Source: JAITWN01 sp050486285 (lineage in GTDB: Bacteria > Pseudomonadota > Gammaproteobacteria > SZUA-140). From it: a stretch of 5,540 nt of DNA. The position numbers and the translations under genes are program-made. The stretch covers positions 1 to 5,540 of the forward strand of contig JBJHCZ010000034.1 of the NCBI GenBank assembly GCA_050486285.1, in the 5' to 3' direction. The notes beneath the pieces were generated by a model. That model was not told the origin of the DNA. It did no database searches and worked only from the letters and a program-made list of their open reading frames with translations. Shown piece by piece: positions 1 to 5,351 of this stretch. Position 1 is the stretch's first letter. Each line of letters starts with the position of its first letter.

Positions 1-86
1 TGCACAGCGCCATCGGCTACATCACGCCGCACGAAGCAGAGGAGGCATTCTACGCACACTTGAACGCTGCCGAAAAAGCAGCCTAA
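1..86 (+). CDS. IS3-family transposase OrfB, C-terminal end (partial)
   Basis: This is the final part of the DDE (rve-type integrase core) transposase of an IS3-family element. Reading from base 3, the frame gives 27 codons starting HSAIGYITPHEAEEAFYAHL and ending EKAA before a TAA at 84-86. The sequence HSAIGY followed by a (V/I)TP motif, just after the last catalytic Glu region, is typical of OrfB C-termini, where it is often preceded by R-L. The catalytic residues lie upstream, outside the window, so activity cannot be assessed. In this family OrfB is usually made as an OrfAB fusion by programmed -1 frameshifting; that part is not visible here. The terminal repeat begins about 14 bases after the stop, normal spacing for this group. 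Confidence 0.85.
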   Translation, partial: HSAIGYITPHEAEEAFYAHLNAAEKAA

Positions 87-100
87 TCATTGAACCACGC

Positions 101-127
101 ACTCTCCGGTAAACCCGGGGCGGTTCA
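101..127 (+). repeat. IS3-family right terminal inverted repeat
   Basis: The segment starts ACTCTCCGGTAAACCCGGGG and ends CGGTTCA. It is the expected outer end of an IS3-type element, closing with the CA dinucleotide at 126-127, where the transposase would cut. The matching left repeat is outside the window. The bases that follow (TTC at 128-130) could be one copy of a 3-base target duplication, which cannot be checked without the left junction. Confidence 0.8.
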
Positions 128-416
128 TTCGGCGCGGCGACGGCCCACTCAGCTGATCTGCATCCGGCACCACAAGGGCTGCTCCACCGAGCCAAGCCCG
201 ATTGCGCGCCCAGTCCCGCCGGGCTCTTCAACAGAATCCGCCCTCTCTTCAGGATGCCGCGAAAGTCCGCTGAACCGGCGTCCGGCATGAACGGCTCCCG
301 AATGTCTCCTTGGAAGCCTCAACGGGACTTGGCTTTGTAGTCACGAGGGCTTTCGTGTACGCGGCGCTGATGGGCCCGGATTACAATGTGGCCGCCCGCC
401 GGGGCGATCATGCGGG
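128..416. other. Region between the IS end and the two-gene unit; no supported gene
   Basis: About 290 bases with no convincing gene. Two short stretches stay open without a proper start. On the plus strand, codons from about 270 to the TAA at 418-420 end with MGPDYNVAARRGDHAG. On the minus strand, an ATG at 409-411 runs 30 codons to a stop at 319-321 and ends RDYKAKSR. Neither has a clear ribosome binding site and I recognise neither. They may be remnants of genes broken by the neighbouring insertion, or chance. No promoter or U-tracted terminator is evident. Confidence 0.5.
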
Positions 417-1565
417 CTAAAGCCCGAGCCTGTGCAGGAAGTCGCTATAGTCGGCCTCGCCGAGCGCGCTGCGGACCTGTTCCTTGGGGATGTTCACGCC
501 CAACGGGAAGCAGGTCTCGAGATAGATCTCGTCCGTGCCGACGACCGTGCCATAGGCCATGGCGCGGCCGACCCTGCACTGCACCCCGCCCCCAGACCTC
601 GATTCCCAGTTCTTCGCGTCGGTCTCGCTCGCGACCGCGTTCAGTGCTGCATCCAGTTCGCCCGCGTCCCTGAACAGCGCCACGTCCGAGACATGCGCCG
701 TCTCGATCGCCTGCAGCTTCCACACACCTTCTGGCGTGTGGCGGCGCCAGGCGTGTGCGCGGCATTCCTTGATCCCGAGTATCTTGTACGTCGTCACCGG
801 GGTGCCGGTGAAGGCGCGGAATGCCGTGCGGTCGGGGACGTTATCGAAACTGTCGACCGTCATCCCGGAACGGACGCACATCATCGCAGCGGCTTTCCCC
901 TTGGTCTTGTCCGAACGCTGCCTGCTGAAGCGCTGCTTCAGCGTTGGATGATCATTCCACCAGGTGTCGAATGCCCCGGTGATCTCGTCATGCACAGTCT
1001 GCAGCACACCAAGGTCCGAGTCTTTCAGGGCGGCGACTTTCTTTCCGCGCCAGTCCATCAGCGCCTTGCCTTCTTCATCGAGGAGAGCCCTCTCCTTGAT
1101 CATGATGAAGAACTTGTGGTCGATATTGGCGGCCAGTTCGGCGCAGGCCTGCACGATCCTCTTCGACTCGCGTTCCTCTTCGGGCATCAGACCGGCAGCC
1201 TTTTCGAGCGCGTATTCGGCCTCTTCGAGGTTTCTCTCGTCCAGCCGGTCACTGCCGGCGTCGATCTCGCTCTGCAGAGCCTTTCGGTCACGCCCGGCAA
1301 TCTCGGGCAGCTTTCCCCAGCGGTCCAGAAGATCGTCGAGTTGCCGCTTCAGACGGGCGGTCAGCTTCTCGGCCTCGATCTCCTGAAGGAATTCCTGTTC
1401 CGCGCGGTCGATCTCGTCGCGCTCCTCCTCGTCCTGCCGGCGCTCGCGCTCGGCGTCCTCCTCGCCCGCAAGGGTGTCTTCCCAGTCCCTGATCGGGCTG
1501 CCGGCCGTCCGGTTGAGCTTGCGGGCCCAGTCGTGGATCTTCCGGTTGCGCGCGCCGCCACCCAT
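417..1565 (-). CDS. Hypothetical protein, charged coiled-coil-like N-terminal half with a globular C-terminal domain (382 aa)
   Basis: I do not recognise this protein. Residues about 26-130 are dominated by Glu, Asp, Arg and Lys with regularly spaced Leu and Ala, consistent with long charged helices or a coiled coil; residues 130-200 also look helical. From about residue 200 the composition changes to a globular domain with aromatic residues (FDTWWNDHP at 199-207), five cysteines in the whole protein (141, 230, 268, 330, 352) and His271/His276. It has no signal peptide, membrane segment or recognisable enzyme motif. The ATG at 1563-1565 is supported by a GGAG-rich ribosome binding site about six bases upstream (minus-strand reading of 1572-1580). 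It follows the 439-aa gene by 23 bases, so the two are probably cotranscribed. Third-codon GC preference supports this strand over the long antisense frame opposite. Coding is well supported; function is unknown. Confidence 0.8.
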   Translation of the reverse strand: MGGGARNRKIHDWARKLNRTAGSPIRDWEDTLAGEEDAERERRQDEEERDEIDRAEQEFLQEIEAEKLTARLKRQLDDLLDRWGKLPEIAGRDRKALQSEIDAGSDRLDERNLEEAEYALEKAAGLMPEEERESKRIVQACAELAANIDHKFFIMIKERALLDEEGKALMDWRGKKVAALKDSDLGVLQTVHDEITGAFDTWWNDHPTLKQRFSRQRSDKTKGKAAAMMCVRSGMTVDSFDNVPDRTAFRAFTGTPVTTYKILGIKECRAHAWRRHTPEGVWKLQAIETAHVSDVALFRDAGELDAALNAVASETDAKNWESRSGGGVQCRVGRAMAYGTVVGTDEIYLETCFPLGVNIPKEQVRSALGEADYSDFLHRLGL

Positions 1566-1588
1566 CGCTCACTCCTCCCCTTGCGCCC

Positions 1589-2908
1589 TCAGGCGTCCAG
1601 CCCCTGACGGATCGTGTCCAGCGCGGCGCCGATGTCACGGCGCAGCGTCACGGCGATGCCGAACGGATTGTCCTCGAGAAGCGCGATCGTCGGATCCGTG
1701 GCGAGCATGGCCTGGAAGGCCGCGACCGTCTCCACCGCCCTGGCGACGGCTTTGGACCGGTCGGCCGGCGCGGCGGCATCGACATCCATCAGCGCCACCT
1801 GCAGCCCGACCTGCAGCCGCCCGGTGATGCCGGCAAAGCCCTTGTCGGCCAGTTCCCCGAGCGCCGGATGACCGGTGTCGCGCAGCGCGTCCTGCAGCTT
1901 GCCGATCTGTGTCACCGCGGCGTCGCGCGCATCGAGGAAGCCGCGCAGCGGCGCCTCGGACAGGCGCGGCTTCGGCGCCCCGCCGCCGGCGGCCCCGGTC
2001 ATGGTTTCGCGCAGCTTCTTCAGCGCCGCCAGCGCCTTGCCGGAATCGCCGGCGCCGATGATCCTGCGGATCTGCGCCATCGCCTGTTCCAGCCGGCCGC
2101 GCATGGCCGCATCGCCGAGGCCCGCGATCTGCCGTTCGAGCGCGTCGACGACCTTCAGCGCCAGCGCGGCATCGCCGCCTTGCGGCGGCGGCGGTGGCGC
2201 AGGGATCTTCGACACGGCGCCGCGGATCCTGTCGATGCCGGTGGCGACCTTCTCGACCTCGCCCGCCCGCAGGGCCGCGACGAGTTGCGCGAAAGCCTTC
2301 ACCGGGGCATCGGAACCGGTCATGCCCGCCGCGTCGATCTCCTTGCGCAACGCGCCGAGTTCGGCGGCGAGCCGCTTGACCTCTTCGCCATCGGGCTTCG
2401 CCTCGGGCGGTGGGGGCGGGGCCGGTGGCGATGACGGCGACGATGATGGTGGCGGGGCCGCAGGGGGCGGTGCGGTGCCGGACCCCGCACCGACCTCGCC
2501 TTGCGCGTCATCGCCGTCGTCATCTCCCTCGAGGTCGGGATCGTCGGGCAGATCGTCCTCGATATCGCTCTCGATCTGGTTGCCCTCGGCATCCAGCACG
2601 GCGACGTTCAGCATCACCTTCTGCGACTTGAGGTGCTTTTTCAGCCGCTTGGCGAGACCGGGAAGTTCGCGCAGGCAGGTCAGGGTGATGACCTTGCCGG
2701 AGACGGTCGCCGTGCCGAAGGCGAACTTGCCGCCTTCGCCGCCCTCCTTGGCATCCTTGCCGACGATCGTCGCCGCCTTCTTGCGGTGCATCGCGAGATA
2801 GGCCTCTTCCTCGGACTTGCCGGGATTGAAGCCGAAGGCCACGGGGCCCTTCTTCGCGGCCTTGATGATCTTCTTGAGTTCCCCGCCCTCGACCCGGAAA
2901 TCACCCAT
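1589..2908 (-). CDS. Hypothetical multidomain protein with acidic and proline-rich linkers (439 aa)
   Basis: I cannot assign a family. The N-terminal ~112 residues look like a compact Lys-rich alpha/beta domain: LKKIIKAAKKGPVAFGFNPG at 11-30, YLAMHRKK at 37-44, KFAFGTATVSGKVITLTC at 61-78, then a basic helix, PGLAKRLKKHLKSQK (83-97). Residues 113-138 are an Asp/Glu-rich stretch, followed by a Pro/Ser/Ala linker (146-170) with runs of three to five prolines. A helical segment (174-234) is separated by a second hexaproline linker (237-242) from a further helical region (246-439) rich in Ala, Leu and Arg. No signal peptide or membrane segment is seen, so it is probably cytoplasmic. The ATG at 2908 is chosen over the in-frame GTG at 2911 because AGGAGG lies five bases before the ATG but only two before the GTG. 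It is the promoter-proximal gene of a likely two-gene operon. Confidence 0.8.
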   Translation of the reverse strand: MGDFRVEGGELKKIIKAAKKGPVAFGFNPGKSEEEAYLAMHRKKAATIVGKDAKEGGEGGKFAFGTATVSGKVITLTCLRELPGLAKRLKKHLKSQKVMLNVAVLDAEGNQIESDIEDDLPDDPDLEGDDDGDDAQGEVGAGSGTAPPPAAPPPSSSPSSPPAPPPPPEAKPDGEEVKRLAAELGALRKEIDAAGMTGSDAPVKAFAQLVAALRAGEVEKVATGIDRIRGAVSKIPAPPPPPQGGDAALALKVVDALERQIAGLGDAAMRGRLEQAMAQIRRIIGAGDSGKALAALKKLRETMTGAAGGGAPKPRLSEAPLRGFLDARDAAVTQIGKLQDALRDTGHPALGELADKGFAGITGRLQVGLQVALMDVDAAAPADRSKAVARAVETVAAFQAMLATDPTIALLEDNPFGIAVTLRRDIGAALDTIRQGLDA

Positions 2909-2913
2909 CACGG

Positions 2914-2919
2914 CCTCCT
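2914..2919 (-). promoter_or_regulatory. Ribosome binding site of the 439-aa gene
   Basis: The minus strand reads AGGAGG here, a full Shine-Dalgarno core. It lies five bases before the ATG at 2906-2908 and two before the in-frame GTG at 2909-2911, so it decides the start in favour of ATG. Confidence 0.75.
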
Positions 2920-3040
2920 GGAATTACCGGGACTTGTCCGAAATCGCGGGCAAACCCTGCCTCGTCTTGCGTACCAGCAACGGTCGGGCGCCGGCGGATG
3001 GGCGTCGCCGCGTGCCACCCGCCGGGACTCACACCATTCA

Positions 3041-3068
3041 ACTATAGGGAGATGGGCAGTCCTCAAAA
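3041..3068 (-). promoter_or_regulatory. Candidate promoter for the two-gene unit
   Basis: On the minus strand TATAGT (3046-3041) is a good -10-like hexamer, with TTTTGA (3068-3063) 16 bases upstream as a weak -35; TTGAGG (3066-3061) is an alternative at 14 bases. Transcription would start near 3034 and give a leader of about 125 bases before the ATG at 2908. It is the best-looking promoter between hipA and the two-gene unit, but the evidence is motif matching by eye only. Confidence 0.35.
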
Positions 3069-3119
3069 CGATATTTTCCACCCTCGCCGCCACTCCCGGT
3101 TGCAGCCCGGCACCCAACA

Positions 3120-3149
3120 CTACCCTACAGAAAATATTTCGTAGGGTAG
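3120..3149. repeat. Near-perfect 30-base palindrome, operator-like
   Basis: CTACCCTAC at 3120-3128 is repeated inverted as GTAGGGTAG at 3141-3149. The spacer continues the symmetry: GAAA (3130-3133) pairs with TTTC (3137-3140) around ATA. Apart from one extra A at 3129 the whole stretch is a palindrome with 13-base arms. There is no T-run on either strand next to it, so an intrinsic terminator is unlikely and a binding site for a dimeric DNA-binding protein is the better reading. It lies about 50 bases upstream of the candidate promoter of the two-gene unit and about 170 bases before the possible plus-strand frame at 3321. Confidence 0.6.
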
Positions 3150-3163
3150 ATTTCCGGCCTGTC

Positions 3164-3192
3164 TTACCCTGCAAAAATGCTTTGTCGGGTGG
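3164..3192. repeat. Degenerate second copy of the palindrome
   Basis: This 29-base segment repeats the design of the palindrome 44 bases to its left. The left half is ACCCTGCAAAA (3166-3176). The right half, read on the minus strand, is ACCCGACAAAG (3190-3180). The first copy's half-site is ACCCTACGAAA. All four halves share ACCC, a C three positions later and AAA. A spacing of 44 bases is close to four helical turns, so two dimers could sit on the same face of the DNA. Confidence 0.45.
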
Positions 3193-3320
3193 CACTCCTG
3201 ATCGCGCGTCACAGCCATATCGGCACCGCGGCCTGAGGCCTGCATGGCGCAAGAGAATATCGGAGTCGCTGAAACTGATGCCGCAAACGCAAAAGACGCT
3301 CGACGGCCTTACGCAGTAGG

Positions 3321-3563
3321 ATGGCCCTTGAGCGGACCAACACGGTTTGCGGACATGGCGATGCCTGTCTGGCCTCGCCCATTGGTGCCGTTTCCTGCTA
3401 CATGCCGGTCGGCAATGCGGTGGGGGACTGCACCCCGGCGATGGCGCCGACCGAGGAGTGCAACCGCAAGCAGGTCGGCTTCACATGGCGAAATAGCCAG
3501 CGATCTGCCTGGCGCGCCGCACCGGAACTCTGGCGGCATCGGCGTGCCGCGGCCAGTCGGTAA
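3321..3563 (+). CDS. Possible small or remnant plus-strand gene, function unknown (80 aa)
   Basis: An open frame from ATG at 3321 to TAA at 3561-3563. About the first 54 codons lie outside hipA; the rest runs antisense over the 3' end of hipA. The part outside hipA looks coding: in my hand count of the first 59 codons, about 78% of third positions are G or C against about 58% at first and second positions. The product would be cysteine-rich (residues 10, 16, 26, 37, 47), including the stretch VGNAVGDCTPAMAPTEE. There is no recognisable ribosome binding site, but another plus-strand frame ends at TAG 3317-3319, two bases before the ATG, so coupling or a remnant of a larger gene is possible. 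I recognise no family, and it may be chance. Confidence 0.25.
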   Translation: MALERTNTVCGHGDACLASPIGAVSCYMPVGNAVGDCTPAMAPTEECNRKQVGFTWRNSQRSAWRAAPELWRHRRAAASR

Positions 3564-4707
3564 TGGCGGCGCGAACCGGATCGACAAGCGCGGCGATCGC
3601 TGCGGGCTTCATCCCGAGCGCCCGTCCGACCGACTCGACGTGCTGCCGGCCAGGCCGGCGCCCCTCACCGGCGATGGCGAGATGGTGCTCGCCGCCGGGA
3701 CCGTCGGAGAAGCTGACGTCATAGGCCGGCGACAGGCGCCAGCTGCCCCCGGCGTCCATCAGGAAGGCGTGGTTCTTCAGGTGATCATCCCGGTTGTGGG
3801 CGAGCACGTTGAAGGCCATCCTGCGGAACATTTCGTCCTGGTCTCCGGCGTGCCGGGTGGTCCAGCGCACCAGCTTCAGAAGGTTCTCGTAGTCGATGGA
3901 CGGCTGGCGGAAGTCGACGTCGAGCAGACCGGCGGCGGTGTGCATATGCACCCGGCCGGCACCGCTGCGATCGAACCGCTCAACGGCAAGGAAGCTGTCG
4001 CCGCGCGCGGTGCGCAACACCATCGTCCGGGGGATGGCGATGCCGGCCGCCCGTGCCATCCGCGCGTAGGCCTCTTCCTCCTCGATCGCGGTTGGGCCGT
4101 CGGTCGCCGCCCGGTGCTTGATCAGCACCTGCCGCTCGCCCCGCTCCGGGGTGCGCCGATAGTCGCGAACCCGGCCAGTCTCCACATCGAGCAGGGCCAC
4201 GAACTTCGGCCGGGCGCCGGCAGAGCCGCCAGTCGCTGCGCGGGCCTTGCAGAGGTCCTCTACAGAAGCGTCCTCGGCCATGCTGGTCGCGAGATCGGCG
4301 AACCATTCGAGGTCGACGCCGTTCGGACCGACCACCCGCTCCTCGGGGCGGTAGATGAGGGCGCCCATGCCGTGGGTGCCGACGATCGCCAGACGGTCGA
4401 CCGGGGTGATGGAGGCGCGACCGTTGCCGCGGCGCTCAAGCTCGCGGTCGATGAGCAGCCGGCCCCAGCCATCGGGGAGCGAGTCGCCGAAGACCCCGGG
4501 CAGGCCTTCGAAGGCGGCCGGATTGGCGGTGCGGTAGAGCCCCGCCAGCGTCCTGATGTGGTAAGGCGAGATCGGCAGCGGGGCGGCCACGAACGCCGGA
4601 TCCCATTCAACCGCAGCGGAGCGGCGGGCGGAATCCCAGGCAATCTGCCCCACGGGGCGGACGTTGTTCGGATCGAAGGCAATCTCGACGCGGAGGCGGC
4701 GGGCCAT
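3481..4707 (-). CDS. hipA: HipA-family serine/threonine kinase, toxin of a type II toxin-antitoxin system
   Basis: HipA proteins are cytoplasmic protein kinases; E. coli HipA phosphorylates glutamyl-tRNA synthetase and causes growth arrest and persistence. The target of this homologue is unknown. The N-terminal HipA subdomain carries FGDSLPDGWGRLLIDRELER (73-92). The glycine-rich loop is GGSAGARPK (160-168), followed by the ATP-binding lysine in VLIKHR (Lys197), an acidic helix EEEAYARMARAAGI (210-223) and the hinge FLAVERFDR (239-247). The catalytic loop HNRDDHLKN (304-312) supplies Asp307 and Asn312, matching E. coli Asp309 and Asn314. The metal-binding Asp330 sits in SPAYDV (326-331). At 408 aa it is of normal length and apparently intact. 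E. coli HipA autophosphorylates Ser150 in its SIAGAQ loop; here Ser162 lies one position away, so that control may differ. The ATG lies two bases after the stop of the antitoxin gene (TGAGCATG), indicating cotranscription and coupled translation. Confidence 0.93.
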   Translation of the reverse strand: MARRLRVEIAFDPNNVRPVGQIAWDSARRSAAVEWDPAFVAAPLPISPYHIRTLAGLYRTANPAAFEGLPGVFGDSLPDGWGRLLIDRELERRGNGRASITPVDRLAIVGTHGMGALIYRPEERVVGPNGVDLEWFADLATSMAEDASVEDLCKARAATGGSAGARPKFVALLDVETGRVRDYRRTPERGERQVLIKHRAATDGPTAIEEEEAYARMARAAGIAIPRTMVLRTARGDSFLAVERFDRSGAGRVHMHTAAGLLDVDFRQPSIDYENLLKLVRWTTRHAGDQDEMFRRMAFNVLAHNRDDHLKNHAFLMDAGGSWRLSPAYDVSFSDGPGGEHHLAIAGEGRRPGRQHVESVGRALGMKPAAIAALVDPVRAAITDWPRHADAARVPVRRARQIAGYFAM

Positions 4708-4709
4708 GC

Positions 4710-5021
4710 TCAGGACCCCTTGCGTTTGCGGACTCGCTGTCGCGCCGCGGGCTTGTCGAGATCCTCGAGACGGGTCGCCTCGACGGCCGGGAACAGGGCG
4801 CCGAAGCCAGCGAGGGCGTCGAGCACGTCGGCGAGGGCGAGCAGGCCGGCGAGACTGATCTGCCCCTTCTGCTCGAAGCGCTTCAGGGTCGCCAGCGGAA
4901 CTCCGGACCGCGTGGACAGGTCGCTCTGGGTCAGCCCGAGTGCGAGCCGGCGCGCGCGCGCCGCCGCGCGGATCCGATCCTGCACTTCGGAGGGTGTGTC
5001 GAGGTCGAACTGAAAAGACAT
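4710..5021 (-). CDS. hipB: HipB-like XRE-family HTH antitoxin/repressor (103 aa)
   Basis: This is a small cytoplasmic DNA-binding protein of the XRE/Cro-CI type, placed directly before hipA as in hipBA operons, where the antitoxin neutralises the kinase and represses the operon. The HTH covers about residues 16-70: LALGLTQSDLSTRSGVPLAT (26-45) holds the first turn and recognition helix, followed by LKRFEQKGQISLAGLLALAD (46-65), a standard XRE ending. The C-terminal tail is strongly basic (RQRVRKRKGS). It is somewhat longer than E. coli HipB (88 aa). I place the start at ATG 5021 rather than ATG 5027 because the AAAGGA at 5034-5029 is seven bases from the former and only one from the latter. 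Palindromes in its leader are candidate autoregulatory operators. The family call is firm; antitoxin function is inferred from the pairing. Confidence 0.88.
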   Translation of the reverse strand: MSFQFDLDTPSEVQDRIRAAARARRLALGLTQSDLSTRSGVPLATLKRFEQKGQISLAGLLALADVLDALAGFGALFPAVEATRLEDLDKPAARQRVRKRKGS

Positions 5022-5028
5022 TATCATA

Positions 5029-5034
5029 TCCTTT
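5029..5034 (-). promoter_or_regulatory. Ribosome binding site of hipB
   Basis: The minus strand reads AAAGGA, seven bases before the ATG at 5019-5021. The in-frame ATG at 5025-5027 is only one base away, so the downstream ATG is the likelier start. Confidence 0.55.
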
Positions 5035-5037
5035 ATG

Positions 5038-5048
5038 CAGTATTACTG
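5038..5048. promoter_or_regulatory. Candidate HipB operator: 11-base palindrome CAGTATTACTG
   Basis: CAGTA and TACTG are perfect inverted halves around T5043. The site lies between the candidate -10 box and the ribosome binding site of hipB, just downstream of the expected transcription start, where a repressor would block transcription. A second symmetric 11-mer, AATATTATATT (5057-5067), overlaps the -10 region 19 bases away, centre to centre. Binding by HipB is inferred from position and from the autoregulation known for hipBA operons. Confidence 0.35.
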
Positions 5049-5057
5049 GCTTTACGA

Positions 5058-5086
5058 ATATTATATTAGCCCCAATGATCGGGCAA
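5058..5086 (-). promoter_or_regulatory. Candidate hipBA promoter
   Basis: On the minus strand TTGCCC (5086-5081) and TAATAT (5063-5058) are separated by 17 bases. An overlapping exact TATAAT (5065-5060) would sit 15 bases from the same -35. The stretch is much richer in A and T than its surroundings, as expected for a promoter. Transcription would begin near 5051, giving a leader of about 30 bases before hipB. Confidence 0.5.
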
Positions 5087-5351
5087 TATGGAGATAGGGT
5101 CGGGCGCCCGCACGCGCTGACGCATTCCGCTTCCCGGGATCGGCAGCAAACCAGAACACCTCGAAGAGCGACAGGCGCGCCTTCGTGTTGGTCGCGATCC
5201 GGGCGATCGTGGCGAAGGTCATGTCATCGGGATTGCAGTACGGCTGATGAAAGGTCATGGGACCGGCGATATTCGCCGCGCATCTCGCAAAAGGCGCGAA
5301 CACCATATCTTGGGGGTGATGTGTCAGCGAGATAAGCCCGTCCGGCTTCAT
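5061..5351 (-). CDS. Possible small gene or remnant upstream of hipB, function unknown (96 aa)
   Basis: An open frame from ATG 5349-5351 to TAA 5061-5063; it stays open to a TTG at 5384. About 71% of third codon positions are G or C by my hand count, and second positions are clearly poorer, a coding-like pattern. The product would be soluble, with a central stretch DDMTFATIARIATNTKARLS followed by FEVFWFAADPGK. I recognise no family. A weak GGAAAG lies about four bases before the ATG. Its last codons and stop overlap the candidate hipBA promoter, and the stop is 39 bases before hipB. It could be a real short gene, the tail of a decayed gene, or a chance frame. Confidence 0.33.
   Translation of the reverse strand: MKPDGLISLTHHPQDMVFAPFARCAANIAGPMTFHQPYCNPDDMTFATIARIATNTKARLSLFEVFWFAADPGKRNASARAGARPYLHIARSLGLI

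Larger units (their letters stand above)
1..127 (+). mobile_element. Right end of an IS3-family insertion sequence (partial)
   Basis: The first 127 bases are the distal end of an IS3-family element: the last codons of its transposase, about 14 untranslated bases, and a terminal inverted repeat that ends in CA. Elements of this family begin with TG and end with CA, and read inwards this end starts TGAACCGCCCCGGGTTTACC, a form I know from alphaproteobacterial IS3 elements. The rest of the element lies outside the window, so its completeness, its left end and any target duplication cannot be judged. The family call rests on the transposase tail and the repeat together. Confidence 0.85.

Noticed and set aside
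413..426. Hairpin CGGGC-TAAA-GCCCG overlapping the stop of the 382-aa gene, considered as a terminator
   Set aside because: The stem has only five pairs and no run of U follows on the minus-strand transcript, so it does not meet the pattern of an intrinsic terminator.
2380..2480. Repetitive GGCGG/GGGGG-rich stretch considered as a DNA tandem repeat
   Set aside because: It encodes the proline/alanine/serine linker of the 439-aa protein; the low complexity comes from proline codons and has no fixed repeat unit.
3120..3149. The strong palindrome read as an intrinsic terminator or as an IS end
   Set aside because: There is no T-run next to it on either strand, no TG/CA transposon ends and no flanking transposase. 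Its looser second copy 44 bases away fits a regulatory site better.
3422..3451. GC-rich hairpins (GGGG-ACTGCA-CCCC and CGGCG-ATGG-CGCCG) just after the hipA stop, considered as a terminator
   Set aside because: The stems are short and no U-tract follows on the minus strand. Such small hairpins are expected by chance at this base composition.
3244..5013. A 589-codon open frame on the plus strand opposite hipBA
   Set aside because: It is antisense to hipA and hipB, which show clear family motifs. Long antisense frames are common in GC-rich genes, and this one carries no recognisable motif. The same applies to the long plus-strand frames at 432-1607, 1868-2434, 1875-2801 and 2501-3319 opposite the two-gene unit.
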